Shown here in pieces: positions 27,815 through 36,442 of a DNA stretch of 64,000 nucleotides (position 1 is the stretch's first letter; each line of letters opens with the position of its first letter). The stretch covers positions 1 to 64,000 of the forward strand of contig UCOA01000002.1 of NCBI GenBank assembly GCA_900474095.1. Reading direction: 5' to 3'. A program made the translations under genes and the position numbers. The DNA is from Hyphomicrobiales bacterium (GTDB lineage: Bacteria > Pseudomonadota > Alphaproteobacteria > Rhizobiales > Rhizobiaceae). The notes under the pieces were generated by a model that saw only the letters and a program-made list of their open reading frames with translations, was not told the DNA's origin and did not search any database.

Positions 27815-28372
27815 ATGACAACAGCACTTCTTATCATCGACGTTCAGAACGCCATCCTCGAGGGCGAAGGCACACCAGAGCGCCAGCCTGTCATAGACGC
27901 GGCCCTCAACGAGACCGTGGGCCGGCTGCAGTCGATCCAGGCCCGCGCGCGTGCCGCCCATGTCCCGGTCATTCTCGTGCAGCATGACGGTGGCCCCGGA
28001 GACCCGCTCGCGCGCTCGTCCAAGGGCTGGGGCCTGCGCCATGAAATTGCACCGTTGCTCGGCGAGACCGTCGTTCACAAGACAAGCTGTGACAGCTTCT
28101 TCCAGACAGACCTGCAGGACGAGTTAACGAAACGCTCGATCAGCCATCTGGTCATTGGCGGATGCATGACGCAGTTCTGCGTCGACACGACGGTCCGCCG
28201 CGCCGTCTCGCTCGGCTACGATGTCACGCTTCTGTCCGATGGCCACGCGACGGGCGACATGGGCGAACTGACATTCCCGCAGATCATCGCCCACCACAAC
28301 GCGCTGCTTAGCGGATTCAATGCCGGAGCGCATGGCGTCGAACTGCGCCGTTCCGGCGAGATCACTTTCTGA
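27815..28372 (+). CDS. Isochorismatase-family cysteine hydrolase
   Basis: This 185-residue protein has ALLIIDVQNAI with the catalytic Asp (residues 3-13) and GGCMTQFCVDTTVR with the nucleophilic Cys region. This is the isochorismatase-like hydrolase family (nicotinamidase, isochorismatase and N-carbamoyl hydrolases); the substrate cannot be assigned. The start at 27815 is fixed by the conserved first strand. Confidence 0.88.
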   Translation: MTTALLIIDVQNAILEGEGTPERQPVIDAALNETVGRLQSIQARARAAHVPVILVQHDGGPGDPLARSSKGWGLRHEIAPLLGETVVHKTSCDSFFQTDLQDELTKRSISHLVIGGCMTQFCVDTTVRRAVSLGYDVTLLSDGHATGDMGELTFPQIIAHHNALLSGFNAGAHGVELRRSGEITF

Positions 28373-28382
28373 AGATAAGATC

Positions 28383-28688
28383 CTACTGGAAGACCGGCCG
28401 CATGAAGCTGCGCTCATAGCTGAGAATGCAGCGCGTGCGGTCGGCCAGCGCAAAAGCAGCCAGGCATTCCGCATCCTTGGCCATGCGCTCGCGATAGTCC
28501 TCGTAAGCCGCCAAGCTCGGAAAGCTGAACAGGGCGAGTGCGATATTATTCGCCCCTTCATGCGGCATGAAATAACCGTGATGCGTGCCGCCAAGCCGGT
28601 CAACCAGCGGAATCCATAGCCGCGCGTATTCCTCGAATTCGGCAAGCTTGTACGGATCGATCGTATAGCGAAGATAGCAGGTGATCAT
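28383..28688 (-). CDS. NIPSNAP family protein
   Basis: This 101-residue protein begins MITCYLRYTIDPYKLAEFEEYAR and contains HHGYFMPHEG and CILSYERSFMRP, the NIPSNAP dimeric ferredoxin-like fold. No enzymatic role is proven. The ATG at 28688 has GGAG six bases upstream; another ATG lies four codons earlier. It follows the DMT transporter gene by 19 bases, so the two are probably co-transcribed. Confidence 0.87.
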   Translation of the reverse strand: MITCYLRYTIDPYKLAEFEEYARLWIPLVDRLGGTHHGYFMPHEGANNIALALFSFPSLAAYEDYRERMAKDAECLAAFALADRTRCILSYERSFMRPVFQ

Positions 28689-28707
28689 GCGGGTCTCCAT
28701 GGATGTC

Positions 28708-29604
28708 TCAGCCTGCCTGATGCCTCACCCGGCGGGGTAATGTCCAGCCGAATGTCATGCCGGCAGCCGCTATCAGGATCGCCGCGGAGCCGAGAAGCTG
28801 CGCCGGCTGCAGCTGGTGCCCGAAGGCGACGCGATCGACGGCAAGCGCGGCAACCGGATAAATGAAGGACAGCGCGCCGGTGAGGTGCGTCGGCAGCTTC
28901 TGGATGGCGCCATAGAGCAGCACATACATCAGCCCCGTATGTACCGCGCCCATGGCAACCAGCAACGCCCATTGATAGAGTTCTGTCGGCAGGCCGGAGG
29001 CGCCGGCGAAGGGTGCCAGCATGAGAAGGCCGGTAACGACCTGGATCAGCGCGATCAGATGCGGCGGCGTTCCCTTCAACCTTTTCGCCACGAGCGCGGC
29101 CAGTGCGTAGAAGAACGCAGCACCCAGCGCCATGGCGATCCCCATCAGATAGTCGCCGCCGGTGAAATCGCCCGCCGGCTTGGCCTCGACGATCGCAATC
29201 ATGCCGGCAAAGGCGACACCGAGCCAGGCGAGCTTCGTGGCGGTGATCTTTTCCCGGAAAACCAGCCCGCCGATGGCCAGCAGCATGAAGGGCTGGGTGT
29301 TGTAGACCATGGTGGCAATCGAGATCGAGGAGCGCGAATAGGCGCCGAACAGAAGTAGCCAGTTGACGACGATGGCAACGCCGCCCAGCACGGCAAGGCC
29401 AAACAGCCGCCATGTGAGGATGCCGCTGCGGAAATGTCCGAGAGAGGCACAGATGACCAAAAGCGTCAGCGCCCCGAACAGGCAGCGCCACAGCACCACA
29501 TCGATCACCGGTTGACCGGACATCAGCACGAACCAGCCGATCGTGCCGGAAATCAGCATGGCGGCGGTCATTTCGATGCTGCCGGTTTTGACATCCTTTT
29601 CCAT
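28708..29604 (-). CDS. DMT-superfamily (EamA) transporter
   Basis: This 298-residue protein has ten predicted helices in two EamA repeats, the layout of drug/metabolite exporters such as RhaT and YdcZ-like efflux proteins. The substrate is unknown. AAGGAG lies nine bases before the ATG at 29604. It is divergent from an Lrp-type regulator, which probably controls it in response to an amino acid. Confidence 0.88.
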   Translation of the reverse strand: MEKDVKTGSIEMTAAMLISGTIGWFVLMSGQPVIDVVLWRCLFGALTLLVICASLGHFRSGILTWRLFGLAVLGGVAIVVNWLLLFGAYSRSSISIATMVYNTQPFMLLAIGGLVFREKITATKLAWLGVAFAGMIAIVEAKPAGDFTGGDYLMGIAMALGAAFFYALAALVAKRLKGTPPHLIALIQVVTGLLMLAPFAGASGLPTELYQWALLVAMGAVHTGLMYVLLYGAIQKLPTHLTGALSFIYPVAALAVDRVAFGHQLQPAQLLGSAAILIAAAGMTFGWTLPRRVRHQAG

Positions 29605-29684
29605 CGCATCCACTCCTTTGAACATGATGGAAGGATAGTCGGCGGAAGGGCCTTTATATATGGATTTTGAAAGGACTATGCGGT

Positions 29685-29728
29685 ATTATTCCTAACCATG
29701 TAAGGTAAATTGCCGATTATTCCTAACC
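29685..29728. promoter_or_regulatory. 13-bp direct repeat between DMT transporter and Lrp genes
   Basis: ATTATTCCTAACC occurs at 29685-29697 and again at 29716-29728, 31 bp apart, close to three turns of the helix. The second copy touches the GGAGG ribosome binding site of the Lrp gene. Lrp-type proteins bind phased sites, so these are candidate operators for the divergent pair. Confidence 0.5.
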
Positions 29729-29739
29729 GGAGGCTTCCT

Positions 29740-30186
29740 TTGCTCGATGACATCGACCGGCGTCTGCTGGACATCCTGTCTACCAATGCCCGCATATCCC
29801 TGAAGGATTTGGCGCAGGAGGCGGGTCTGTCCTCGCCCAGCACGGCGGACCGGCTGAGGCGGCTGGAAGATCGCGGCGTGATCACCGGCTTCACCGTCGG
29901 TGTCAATCCGGCAGCGCTCGGCTATGCCCTGCAGGCGGTCGTGCGGGTGCGGCCGATGCCAGGCATGCTGCATATCGTCGAGAAGCTGATCCAGGACACG
30001 CCGGAATTCGTCGAGTGCGACAAGGTGACGGGCGACGACTGCTTTATCGCCAAGCTGCTGGTGCGGGACATGGAACAACTCGACACCATCCTCGACAAAG
30101 TCGCCGAACGCGCCCAAACCAATACCTCGATCGTCAAGTCAACACCGGTGAAACGCCGGCTGCCGCCGCTCCATAGCGAGAAATGA
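29740..30186 (+). CDS. Lrp/AsnC-family transcriptional regulator
   Basis: This 148-residue protein has an N-terminal winged helix (DDIDRRLLDILSTNARISLKDLA, helix-turn-helix) and a C-terminal RAM ligand domain (EFVECDKVTGDDCFIAKLLV). I choose the TTG at 29740 because GGAGG lies five to six bases before it and conserved sequence begins there. A TTG at 29710 would add ten non-conserved residues. Likely regulator of the divergent exporter. Confidence 0.88.
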   Translation: MLDDIDRRLLDILSTNARISLKDLAQEAGLSSPSTADRLRRLEDRGVITGFTVGVNPAALGYALQAVVRVRPMPGMLHIVEKLIQDTPEFVECDKVTGDDCFIAKLLVRDMEQLDTILDKVAERAQTNTSIVKSTPVKRRLPPLHSEK

Positions 30187-30189
30187 GCG

Positions 30190-31086
30190 TCAGAATTCGG
30201 CCATCGGCGAAAGCATGACGGGCTGCCGCAGACGATCCGCAGCATCGCCTCTGGCCATCAGGCTGGTATGGGAAGGAAATGGCTCCGGCGTCCCTTGCCA
30301 ATCAAGCCGGTCAGGTGGCAGACACACTTCGATCGGGCTCGGGCGCTGGTCGAGGGCGGCAAGAATGACGGAGAGCGGCGGGATCGCCTTGCCGACTATG
30401 TCGAGAAGCCGAAAGCAATCCGCCTCGCGTTTCCACGCAACGACACTCTCCGGCTGGTCCAGATAACTGAGCAGGATGCCGGGGTCGAAGCAGCTATTCA
30501 GCAGAAACATCTCCGCTTGTGCCGCGACGGCGAAAATCGAGGAGACCGGCGTCCTTTCGTGCAACAACCGCTTGATCAGCGCCGCAGCGGCGGAATTCTC
30601 CAGCGAGAGCGTGCGCGACGAGTCCCTGAACTTCGCAGTGGGCGGCGGCGTTCCCGAGAACTGGTACTGCGGCACATTTTTGAACCCATACAGCTCATAC
30701 AGTGCCGGCTTGTCGGTCAGGAGAAGACCGAGTTCGAAACTCTGCGCGTCACACCAGGCGAACGCCCGCCTCATCAGATCGCGGTAAAGTCCCCGGCCTC
30801 GCCACTCGGGCCGAACTGCCCCGGACTGGAAGCCAGCCGCAGCGACAAGCCGGCCGTCGATCATCATCGGCATGGAAAAGGCGCTAAAATTGGCGACGCA
30901 GGTGCCGTTCGCATCAAAATAGGCGAACGGCATGCTGGTCGGATCAGGTCCGCCGAACCGATCCTGAATGCTGACATCGATGCCGAAGGTATCGTGCAGC
31001 AGCGCCACGAGTGCCGCCCAGGCGGCGGGATCTCCAAAATAGTCCTGCCGGAACGTCAGGCCAATGGAACCGGGCGCGGCAGACAT
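30190..31086 (-). CDS. GNAT-family N-acetyltransferase (Eis-like layout)
   Basis: This 298-residue protein has an N-terminal GNAT fold with the acetyl-CoA loop VRPEWRGRGLYRDLM (residues about 90-105) and a longer C-terminal part, reminiscent of Eis-type acetyltransferases. The substrate is unknown. It starts 8 bases after the dut stop, so it is in the dut operon. Confidence 0.82.
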   Translation of the reverse strand: MSAAPGSIGLTFRQDYFGDPAAWAALVALLHDTFGIDVSIQDRFGGPDPTSMPFAYFDANGTCVANFSAFSMPMMIDGRLVAAAGFQSGAVRPEWRGRGLYRDLMRRAFAWCDAQSFELGLLLTDKPALYELYGFKNVPQYQFSGTPPPTAKFRDSSRTLSLENSAAAALIKRLLHERTPVSSIFAVAAQAEMFLLNSCFDPGILLSYLDQPESVVAWKREADCFRLLDIVGKAIPPLSVILAALDQRPSPIEVCLPPDRLDWQGTPEPFPSHTSLMARGDAADRLRQPVMLSPMAEF

Positions 31087-31094
31087 TGAGACGC

Positions 31095-31565
31095 CTAGAC
31101 GCCCGTCGAGCCGAAGCCGCCCGCCCCCCGCGCGGTTTCGCCGGCATCCGACGTCGCGCGGACGGAAACCTGCGTCACCGGGGCAATCACCATCTGGGCG
31201 ATGCGCATGCCGCGCTCGATGACGAAATCCTCCTCGCCGAGGTTGACCAGAAGCACCTTCACCTCGCCGCGATAGTCGCTGTCGATCGTGCCCGGGGTAT
31301 TAAGGCAGGTGATGCCGTGCTTGAAGGCAAGGCCGGAGCGTGGGCGGATCTGCGCCTCGTAGCCGGCCGGGATTTCGAAGATGAACCCGGTCGGCACCAG
31401 CGCCCGCTTGCCCGGCGACAACACCTGCGGCTGATCGGCGGCGACTGCGGCACGAAGGTCCATGCCGGCTGCCCCCGCAGTCTCGTAAGACGGCAGGTCA
31501 ATGCCTGCGCCATTCGGCAGGCGAACAAGATTGAGGGTCGGGCGAGTGCGTGTGTGTAGGGTCAT
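31095..31565 (-). CDS. dut: dUTP diphosphatase Dut
   Basis: Dut hydrolyses dUTP to dUMP, keeping uracil out of DNA and feeding dTMP synthesis. This 156-residue trimeric dUTPase has motifs [19 protein letters not shown], the catalytic [12 protein letters not shown] and the C-terminal arm [10 protein letters not shown]. dut is normally near coaBC in rhizobia; here they are 15 kb apart. Confidence 0.96.
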   Translation of the reverse strand: MTLHTRTRPTLNLVRLPNGAGIDLPSYETAGAAGMDLRAAVAADQPQVLSPGKRALVPTGFIFEIPAGYEAQIRPRSGLAFKHGITCLNTPGTIDSDYRGEVKVLLVNLGEEDFVIERGMRIAQMVIAPVTQVSVRATSDAGETARGAGGFGSTGV

Positions 31566-31657
31566 GGTCGCATTAGTTTGCCGTCAGCGTCGGCGGGTCA
31601 ATTGCAAAGTCGGGCCGAAATCGGTAGATAGCCCACAACTCACAGGAATCTAGACAT

Positions 31658-33241
31658 ATGGCCGAAAGTCTCGCCGAGGCGGTTTCCCGCCGCCGCACCT
31701 TTGCTATTATCGCCCACCCCGACGCGGGCAAGACCACGCTCACGGAAAAGCTGCTGCTGTTCGGCGGTGCGATCCAGCTTGCCGGCGAGGTCAAGGCCAA
31801 GAAGGACCGCATCCAGACGCGCTCCGACTGGATGAAGATCGAGCGCGAGCGCGGCATCTCGGTCGTCACCTCGGTGATGACTTTCGAATATGGCGGCAAT
31901 GTCTTCAACATCCTCGATACGCCCGGCCACGAGGACTTCGCTGACGACACATATCGCACGCTGACGGCCGTTGATGCTGCGGTCATGGTCATCGACGCCG
32001 CAAAGGGTATCGAGCCGCGGACGCTCAAGCTTTTCGAAGTCTGCCGCATGCGCGATATCCCGATCATCACCTTCATCAACAAGATGGACCGCGAAAGCCG
32101 CGACCCGTTCGAGATTCTGGATGAGGTCGAGGAAAAGCTGGCGCTCGACTGCGCCCCGGTGACCTGGCCGATCGGCCGTTCGAAGACCTTCTGCGGCTCC
32201 TATCATCTCGCCGACAACACCGTGCGCGGCTCGGACACGCAGGAAATCCTCACGAAGATCAACGGGCCTGAAATGGCCGCCCATCGGCTGCCGGAAAACG
32301 AGCGCGATGCCTTTGTCGACGAAACGTCGCTGGCGATCGAGGCCTGCAAACCGTTCAACAAGAAGGCTTTCCTCGAAGGCCATCTGACGCCGGTCTTCTT
32401 CGGCTCGGCGCTCAGGAACTTTGGCGTGCGCGACCTCATCAACGCGCTCGGAGACTTCGCCCCGCCGCCACGCGATCAGGTGGCCGACATCCGGACGGTC
32501 CAGGCAACTGACGACAAGATGACCGCCTTCGTCTTCAAGATCCAGGCGAACATGGACCCGAACCACCGCGACCGCATCGCCTTTGCCCGCATCTGCTCCG
32601 GCAAGCTGGAGCGCGGCATGAAGGCGCGTCTGTCGCGCACCGGCAAGCAGCTGGGCCTGACGGCACCGCAGTTCTTCTTCGCCTCGCAGCGTCAGCTTGC
32701 CGACACGGCCTATGCGGGCGATGTGGTCGGCATTCCGAACCACGGCACCCTGCGCATCGGCGACACGCTGACTGAAGGCGAACAGCTGGTGTTCCAGGGC
32801 GTGCCGAACTTCTCGCCGGAAATCCTGCGCCGCGTGCGTCTGGAAGATGCGATGAAGGCCAAGAAGCTGAAGGAAGCCCTGCAGCAGATGGCCGAGGAAG
32901 GCGTCGTGCAACTGTTTTCTCCAGAGGACGGCTCTCCTGCCATCGTCGGCGTCGTCGGCGCACTGCAGCTCGACGTCCTCAAGGAACGGCTGCAGTCGGA
33001 ATACGGCCTGCCCGTTTCCTTCGACGTCGCCCGCTTCTCCGTCTGCCGCTGGATTTCGGCTGATCTGCAGGTGGATCTCGATAAATTCATCACGGCGCGG
33101 CGCGGCGACATCGCCCGCGACCTCGATGGCGATCCGGTGTTCCTGGCACAGGATTCATTCTCGCTGCGCTACGAAGCGGAACGTTACCCGGCCATCAAGA
33201 TGGTCGCCATCAAGGAGTATCACGTCGCCAAGGCGGCGTGA
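31658..33241 (+). CDS. prfC: Peptide chain release factor 3 (RF3)
   Basis: RF3 is a GTPase that recycles RF1/RF2 from the ribosome after termination. This 527-residue protein has G1 AHPDAGKTT (near residue 24), G3 DTPGHEDF, G4 NKMD and the C-terminal RF3 domain. The 16 bases before the ATG hold no strong Shine-Dalgarno. It converges with the DUF2182 gene. Confidence 0.96.
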   Translation: MAESLAEAVSRRRTFAIIAHPDAGKTTLTEKLLLFGGAIQLAGEVKAKKDRIQTRSDWMKIERERGISVVTSVMTFEYGGNVFNILDTPGHEDFADDTYRTLTAVDAAVMVIDAAKGIEPRTLKLFEVCRMRDIPIITFINKMDRESRDPFEILDEVEEKLALDCAPVTWPIGRSKTFCGSYHLADNTVRGSDTQEILTKINGPEMAAHRLPENERDAFVDETSLAIEACKPFNKKAFLEGHLTPVFFGSALRNFGVRDLINALGDFAPPPRDQVADIRTVQATDDKMTAFVFKIQANMDPNHRDRIAFARICSGKLERGMKARLSRTGKQLGLTAPQFFFASQRQLADTAYAGDVVGIPNHGTLRIGDTLTEGEQLVFQGVPNFSPEILRRVRLEDAMKAKKLKEALQQMAEEGVVQLFSPEDGSPAIVGVVGALQLDVLKERLQSEYGLPVSFDVARFSVCRWISADLQVDLDKFITARRGDIARDLDGDPVFLAQDSFSLRYEAERYPAIKMVAIKEYHVAKAA

Positions 33242-33268
33242 TATTTTACTGCCCGCACAACCCTTCCG

Positions 33269-34111
33269 TCATGTGAGGCCGTGGATCGTCAGCCACGCGC
33301 CGGCGGCCACGAGGATGGCGCCGGCTACTTGCGACAGCCGTTGCCCGCCGGGTATGATTTTCTCGACAAGCACGAAGATCGCAAGCGCGGCGATCCAGAG
33401 GATGTTCATCACCCCGCCGACGAACAAAAGCGCCATGAGCGGCCAGCAGCAACCGACGCAATAAAGGCCGTGGCGCAGCCCCATCCTGAAGGCACCCCAA
33501 GGCTCGCGGCGAAATCCACCCTCGCTCTGGATGAAAGCGAGCGGCGCGCGGCACTTGCTGAGGCAGGCATGCTTGAGCTGCGTCCACTGGTAGAGGCCGG
33601 CGAAGAGGAGCAGCATGCCGCTGAACAGGCCGCTTACACTCTCCAGCATCGGCGTCAGCAACAGGGCGCGCTCGAGCAGCCACTGTCCGATGGTTGCTAC
33701 AAGCGAAAACACGAACCACGCCGCGACATAGCCACTGCCGAAGACGCCGGTGGCAGCGAAGGGTGCTCCCTGGCTCATGGCGTGCCGTCCGACCCGCGCA
33801 TAGAGCAGGATCATCGGCGCAGCCGATGGAAGCATCATGCCGACCATCATCACGGACCACATCGCAAAAACGAGCAACGTCTCGCGAGGGCTCCACGCAT
33901 GTGGCGTCAGCATGGCCTCCGGCATGCCGGGCATCCCTGACATGTCCATTCCGGGCATGCCATCCATGGCTTCCATCGGCTTTTCACCCGCCGCCATCAT
34001 GTCGCCGAGCGAAAGCAGATAGGCCCAAGCGAGCAGTGTCATGGCGGCCAGGCTGGCGAGTATGATGATCCGGTCACGCCTGAGCAGGGCGTCGAGCGTA
34101 GCTCCAGGCAT
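33269..34111 (-). CDS. DUF2182 integral membrane protein with Met-rich loop
   Basis: This 280-residue protein has about six or seven hydrophobic segments. Between the first and second, residues 38-67 contain ten Met (EKPMEAMDGMPGMDMSGM and flanks), a pattern seen in copper-binding periplasmic segments. Further Cys/His sites are H181, C183 and C187 and the cluster C218, C221, C222. The family is described as predicted metal-binding membrane proteins. It lies 10 bases after the DUF1326 gene in the same operon. Confidence 0.85.
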   Translation of the reverse strand: MPGATLDALLRRDRIIILASLAAMTLLAWAYLLSLGDMMAAGEKPMEAMDGMPGMDMSGMPGMPEAMLTPHAWSPRETLLVFAMWSVMMVGMMLPSAAPMILLYARVGRHAMSQGAPFAATGVFGSGYVAAWFVFSLVATIGQWLLERALLLTPMLESVSGLFSGMLLLFAGLYQWTQLKHACLSKCRAPLAFIQSEGGFRREPWGAFRMGLRHGLYCVGCCWPLMALLFVGGVMNILWIAALAIFVLVEKIIPGGQRLSQVAGAILVAAGAWLTIHGLT

Positions 34112-34121
34112 CGTCCTGCTC

Positions 34122-34757
34122 CTAGTGGACGACGCCGGTCTCGGTCATGTGCAGGCGAGTGAAATGGGCGTGCGAATCCTTGGTGGACAGCGCAATCGGC
34201 CCTTTCGTTTCCGCCCACCCACGTCCGGCTTCGCACGTGTCGTATTCGAAGCCGTCCGGCAGGTTGATGCGGGCCCTGTGTTCCTCGCCGGTCACGGGAT
34301 TGCGGATCGGTTCGCCGCGCGCTTCGAGCCAGCCGGGAATGTTGACCGTGGCAGTGCGCGCGTCCACGTCCATATCGAAATCGATGCTTGAGAAGACTGG
34401 ATCATGCACCGTGTCGAATGTCGTGGCGAAGACCGCAAAGAACGTTGCGCCTGGCTCCGTATCGAGCCCGCTCATGATCCGCAGCAAGGCATCGCGTTGC
34501 GCCGGCGAAGCGCGTTCGTCGACGATCGGAACGCATTGGCCGTGGCCTTCATGAATGGCTCCCGGCCATGACACGATCATGCCGATACGCAAACCGTCAA
34601 GCCGCGTTTCACCATGAAAGCCGTCCTCGACGTCGATGACCCCGATGGCTTGGCATTTGCCTTGGGTAGGAAGTGCATTGAATTGGCAGGGACAACCATA
34701 GGCGCAGTTGCAGTGTAGGAATTCACGCCCCTGAAGCTTCCATTTGACGCTGGTCAT
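34122..34757 (-). CDS. DUF1326 family protein with N-terminal Cys cluster
   Basis: This 211-residue soluble protein starts MTSVKWKLQGREFLHCNCAY. It has five cysteines at 16, 18, 22, 24 and 35, and HEGHGQC (residues 69-75), which look like a metal site. GGAGG lies five bases before the ATG at 34757, ruling out the upstream ATG at 34802. It is the first gene of a pair with the DUF2182 membrane protein. Function unknown. Confidence 0.87.
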   Translation of the reverse strand: MTSVKWKLQGREFLHCNCAYGCPCQFNALPTQGKCQAIGVIDVEDGFHGETRLDGLRIGMIVSWPGAIHEGHGQCVPIVDERASPAQRDALLRIMSGLDTEPGATFFAVFATTFDTVHDPVFSSIDFDMDVDARTATVNIPGWLEARGEPIRNPVTGEEHRARINLPDGFEYDTCEAGRGWAETKGPIALSTKDSHAHFTRLHMTETGVVH

Positions 34758-34945
34758 TCCATCCTCCATCGAACCGGAATGCGTCTGTTGTAGGAATTTC
34801 ATATATCACTAATTAAATACCCGCGCCTTCGGGTTGTCCAGTGAGCTGGCTCCGGTGAACCCATAAGCCGTACGCTTTTGCGACTAAGGAGGCGGTGGCA
34901 TTTGCACTCCGCCCTACACGCTCTGAAATTCTGGATGTCCTCTCG

Positions 34946-35620
34946 CTATCGACGATCCGTCAGCGTGAGATCGCCGTTTTCATCGACGGAAACCTCGATG
35001 CCGATATAGCCGGGGATTTTCGGATGCGCGGTTTCGAAGGGGTGCGTATGCGTGGCGGTGATGACCATCACGTCTGAGCCCGCCGATTCTCCTGCAATGA
35101 CACCGGCCGCGACATCCTCGAACACCAGGCAATGCTTGGCCTCGAAACCGACGCGCTTGGCGCCGAGCAGATAGCATTCCGGGCTCGGTTTGCCGCGCGA
35201 GACATCTTCGGCGATGACGATAAAGCGCGGCTCCGGCAGTCCGGCGGCAGCAATGCGCACCTTGGCGAGTTCGCGCGGCGACGAGGTGACGATCGCCCAG
35301 CGCTCCGGTGGCAGGCTCTTCAGGAATTCGATCGCGCCGGGGAGCGGTCTGACACCCTCGACATCCTCGATCTCACCCCGGCAGATGATCGCCGATTCCG
35401 CCTCCGGATCGACCCCGGGCAAGCCCAATTGCCGGATCGTATCGACGCCACGCTTTCCGTGCATCGTCGGCAGGAAGGTCGCGACATCGAGGCCATGGCT
35501 CTCCGCCCAACGCCCCCACACGCGCTCCGCTGCTTCGATAGAGCTTAACAGCGTTCCATCCATGTCGAAGAGGAACGCGGAATATTTCTTGCCGAACACC
35601 GGCGACGAAACGGAAGACAA
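34946..35620 (-). CDS. HAD-superfamily phosphatase
   Basis: This 224-residue HAD-IA hydrolase has motif I FLFDMDGTLL (residues 16-25, nucleophile Asp), motif II IVTSSPRELA, motif III lysine in RGKPSPECYL and motif IV VFEDVAAGV. It resembles sugar-phosphate phosphatases such as the glycerol-3-phosphate or 2-deoxyglucose-6-phosphate types. The substrate is unresolved. It stands alone between the DUF1326 gene and the LysE gene. Confidence 0.88.
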   Translation of the reverse strand: MSSVSSPVFGKKYSAFLFDMDGTLLSSIEAAERVWGRWAESHGLDVATFLPTMHGKRGVDTIRQLGLPGVDPEAESAIICRGEIEDVEGVRPLPGAIEFLKSLPPERWAIVTSSPRELAKVRIAAAGLPEPRFIVIAEDVSRGKPSPECYLLGAKRVGFEAKHCLVFEDVAAGVIAGESAGSDVMVITATHTHPFETAHPKIPGYIGIEVSVDENGDLTLTDRR

Positions 35621-35755
35621 TGGGGCGGACTCCTCATGTGATCTGGTTGCCCGCCTCTATGCGAGCGATGCCATATCCGTTCGATACGGGGATTCCTGCC
35701 GCAGATCAAACCTATATCCGCGTCACAACACGACCTTGCGACTTTTCTTACGCCG

Positions 35756-36367
35756 TCATTGCGCGGAGAACGCGAGCCGCAAACCCATGACCCCGAAGGC
35801 ACCGGCAAAACCGCGCCGAAGCCACGTCGTCATGCCCGGCCTTGCGATCACATGGTGCCTCGCCGCCGAGGCGAAGACGCCATAGACCACGAAGACGATG
35901 AAGGTCAGCGCCATGAAGACGGCAGCAAGCCCCAGCATGAAGAGCGTCGGCGAAGGTGTGCCCGCTGGCACGAACTGCGGCAGGAAGGCAAGGAAGAACA
36001 GCGACAGTTTCGGATTGAGGATGTTGAGGAGAAAGCCGGTGGTGATCACCCGCAGCGCAGGGACGTGGCTGTCGCGCTCGGTGATGCGCAGTGTCTCGCT
36101 GTCCTTCAGGACACTCCAGGCCATGTAGAGCAGATAGGCGACGCCGAGATATTTGATGACCTGAAACGCGAGCGCGCTCGCGTGCAGGAGGGCGGCCAGA
36201 CCTGCGATGCTGGCGGCGATATGCGGCAAGATGCCGAGCGTGCAGCCGAGGGCCGCAAGGATGCTGGCGCGGGTGCCGGCGTTCAGTCCCATTGCCAGAG
36301 TGTAGAGCACGCCGGTGCCGGGCAAGAGGATGACGATGATGGATGTCAGCAGATATTCGAGGGTCAC
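35756..36367 (-). CDS. LysE-family amino-acid exporter
   Basis: This 203-residue protein has six hydrophobic segments and the LysE motif LLPGTGVLYTLAMGLNAG near residue 15, with ILNPKLSLFFLAF in the middle. It is the third LysE-type exporter in the window. It lies 75 bases after an AraC-type regulator on the same strand, which is probably its local regulator. Confidence 0.88.
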   Translation of the reverse strand: MTLEYLLTSIIVILLPGTGVLYTLAMGLNAGTRASILAALGCTLGILPHIAASIAGLAALLHASALAFQVIKYLGVAYLLYMAWSVLKDSETLRITERDSHVPALRVITTGFLLNILNPKLSLFFLAFLPQFVPAGTPSPTLFMLGLAAVFMALTFIVFVVYGVFASAARHHVIARPGMTTWLRRGFAGAFGVMGLRLAFSAQ

Positions 36368-36442
36368 GGCGCTCTCCGTTCGATGAGGAAAACCTCAACT
36401 AAACGGATCATCGCTCGTGGTCTTGAACGGAATTGCGGGCGG

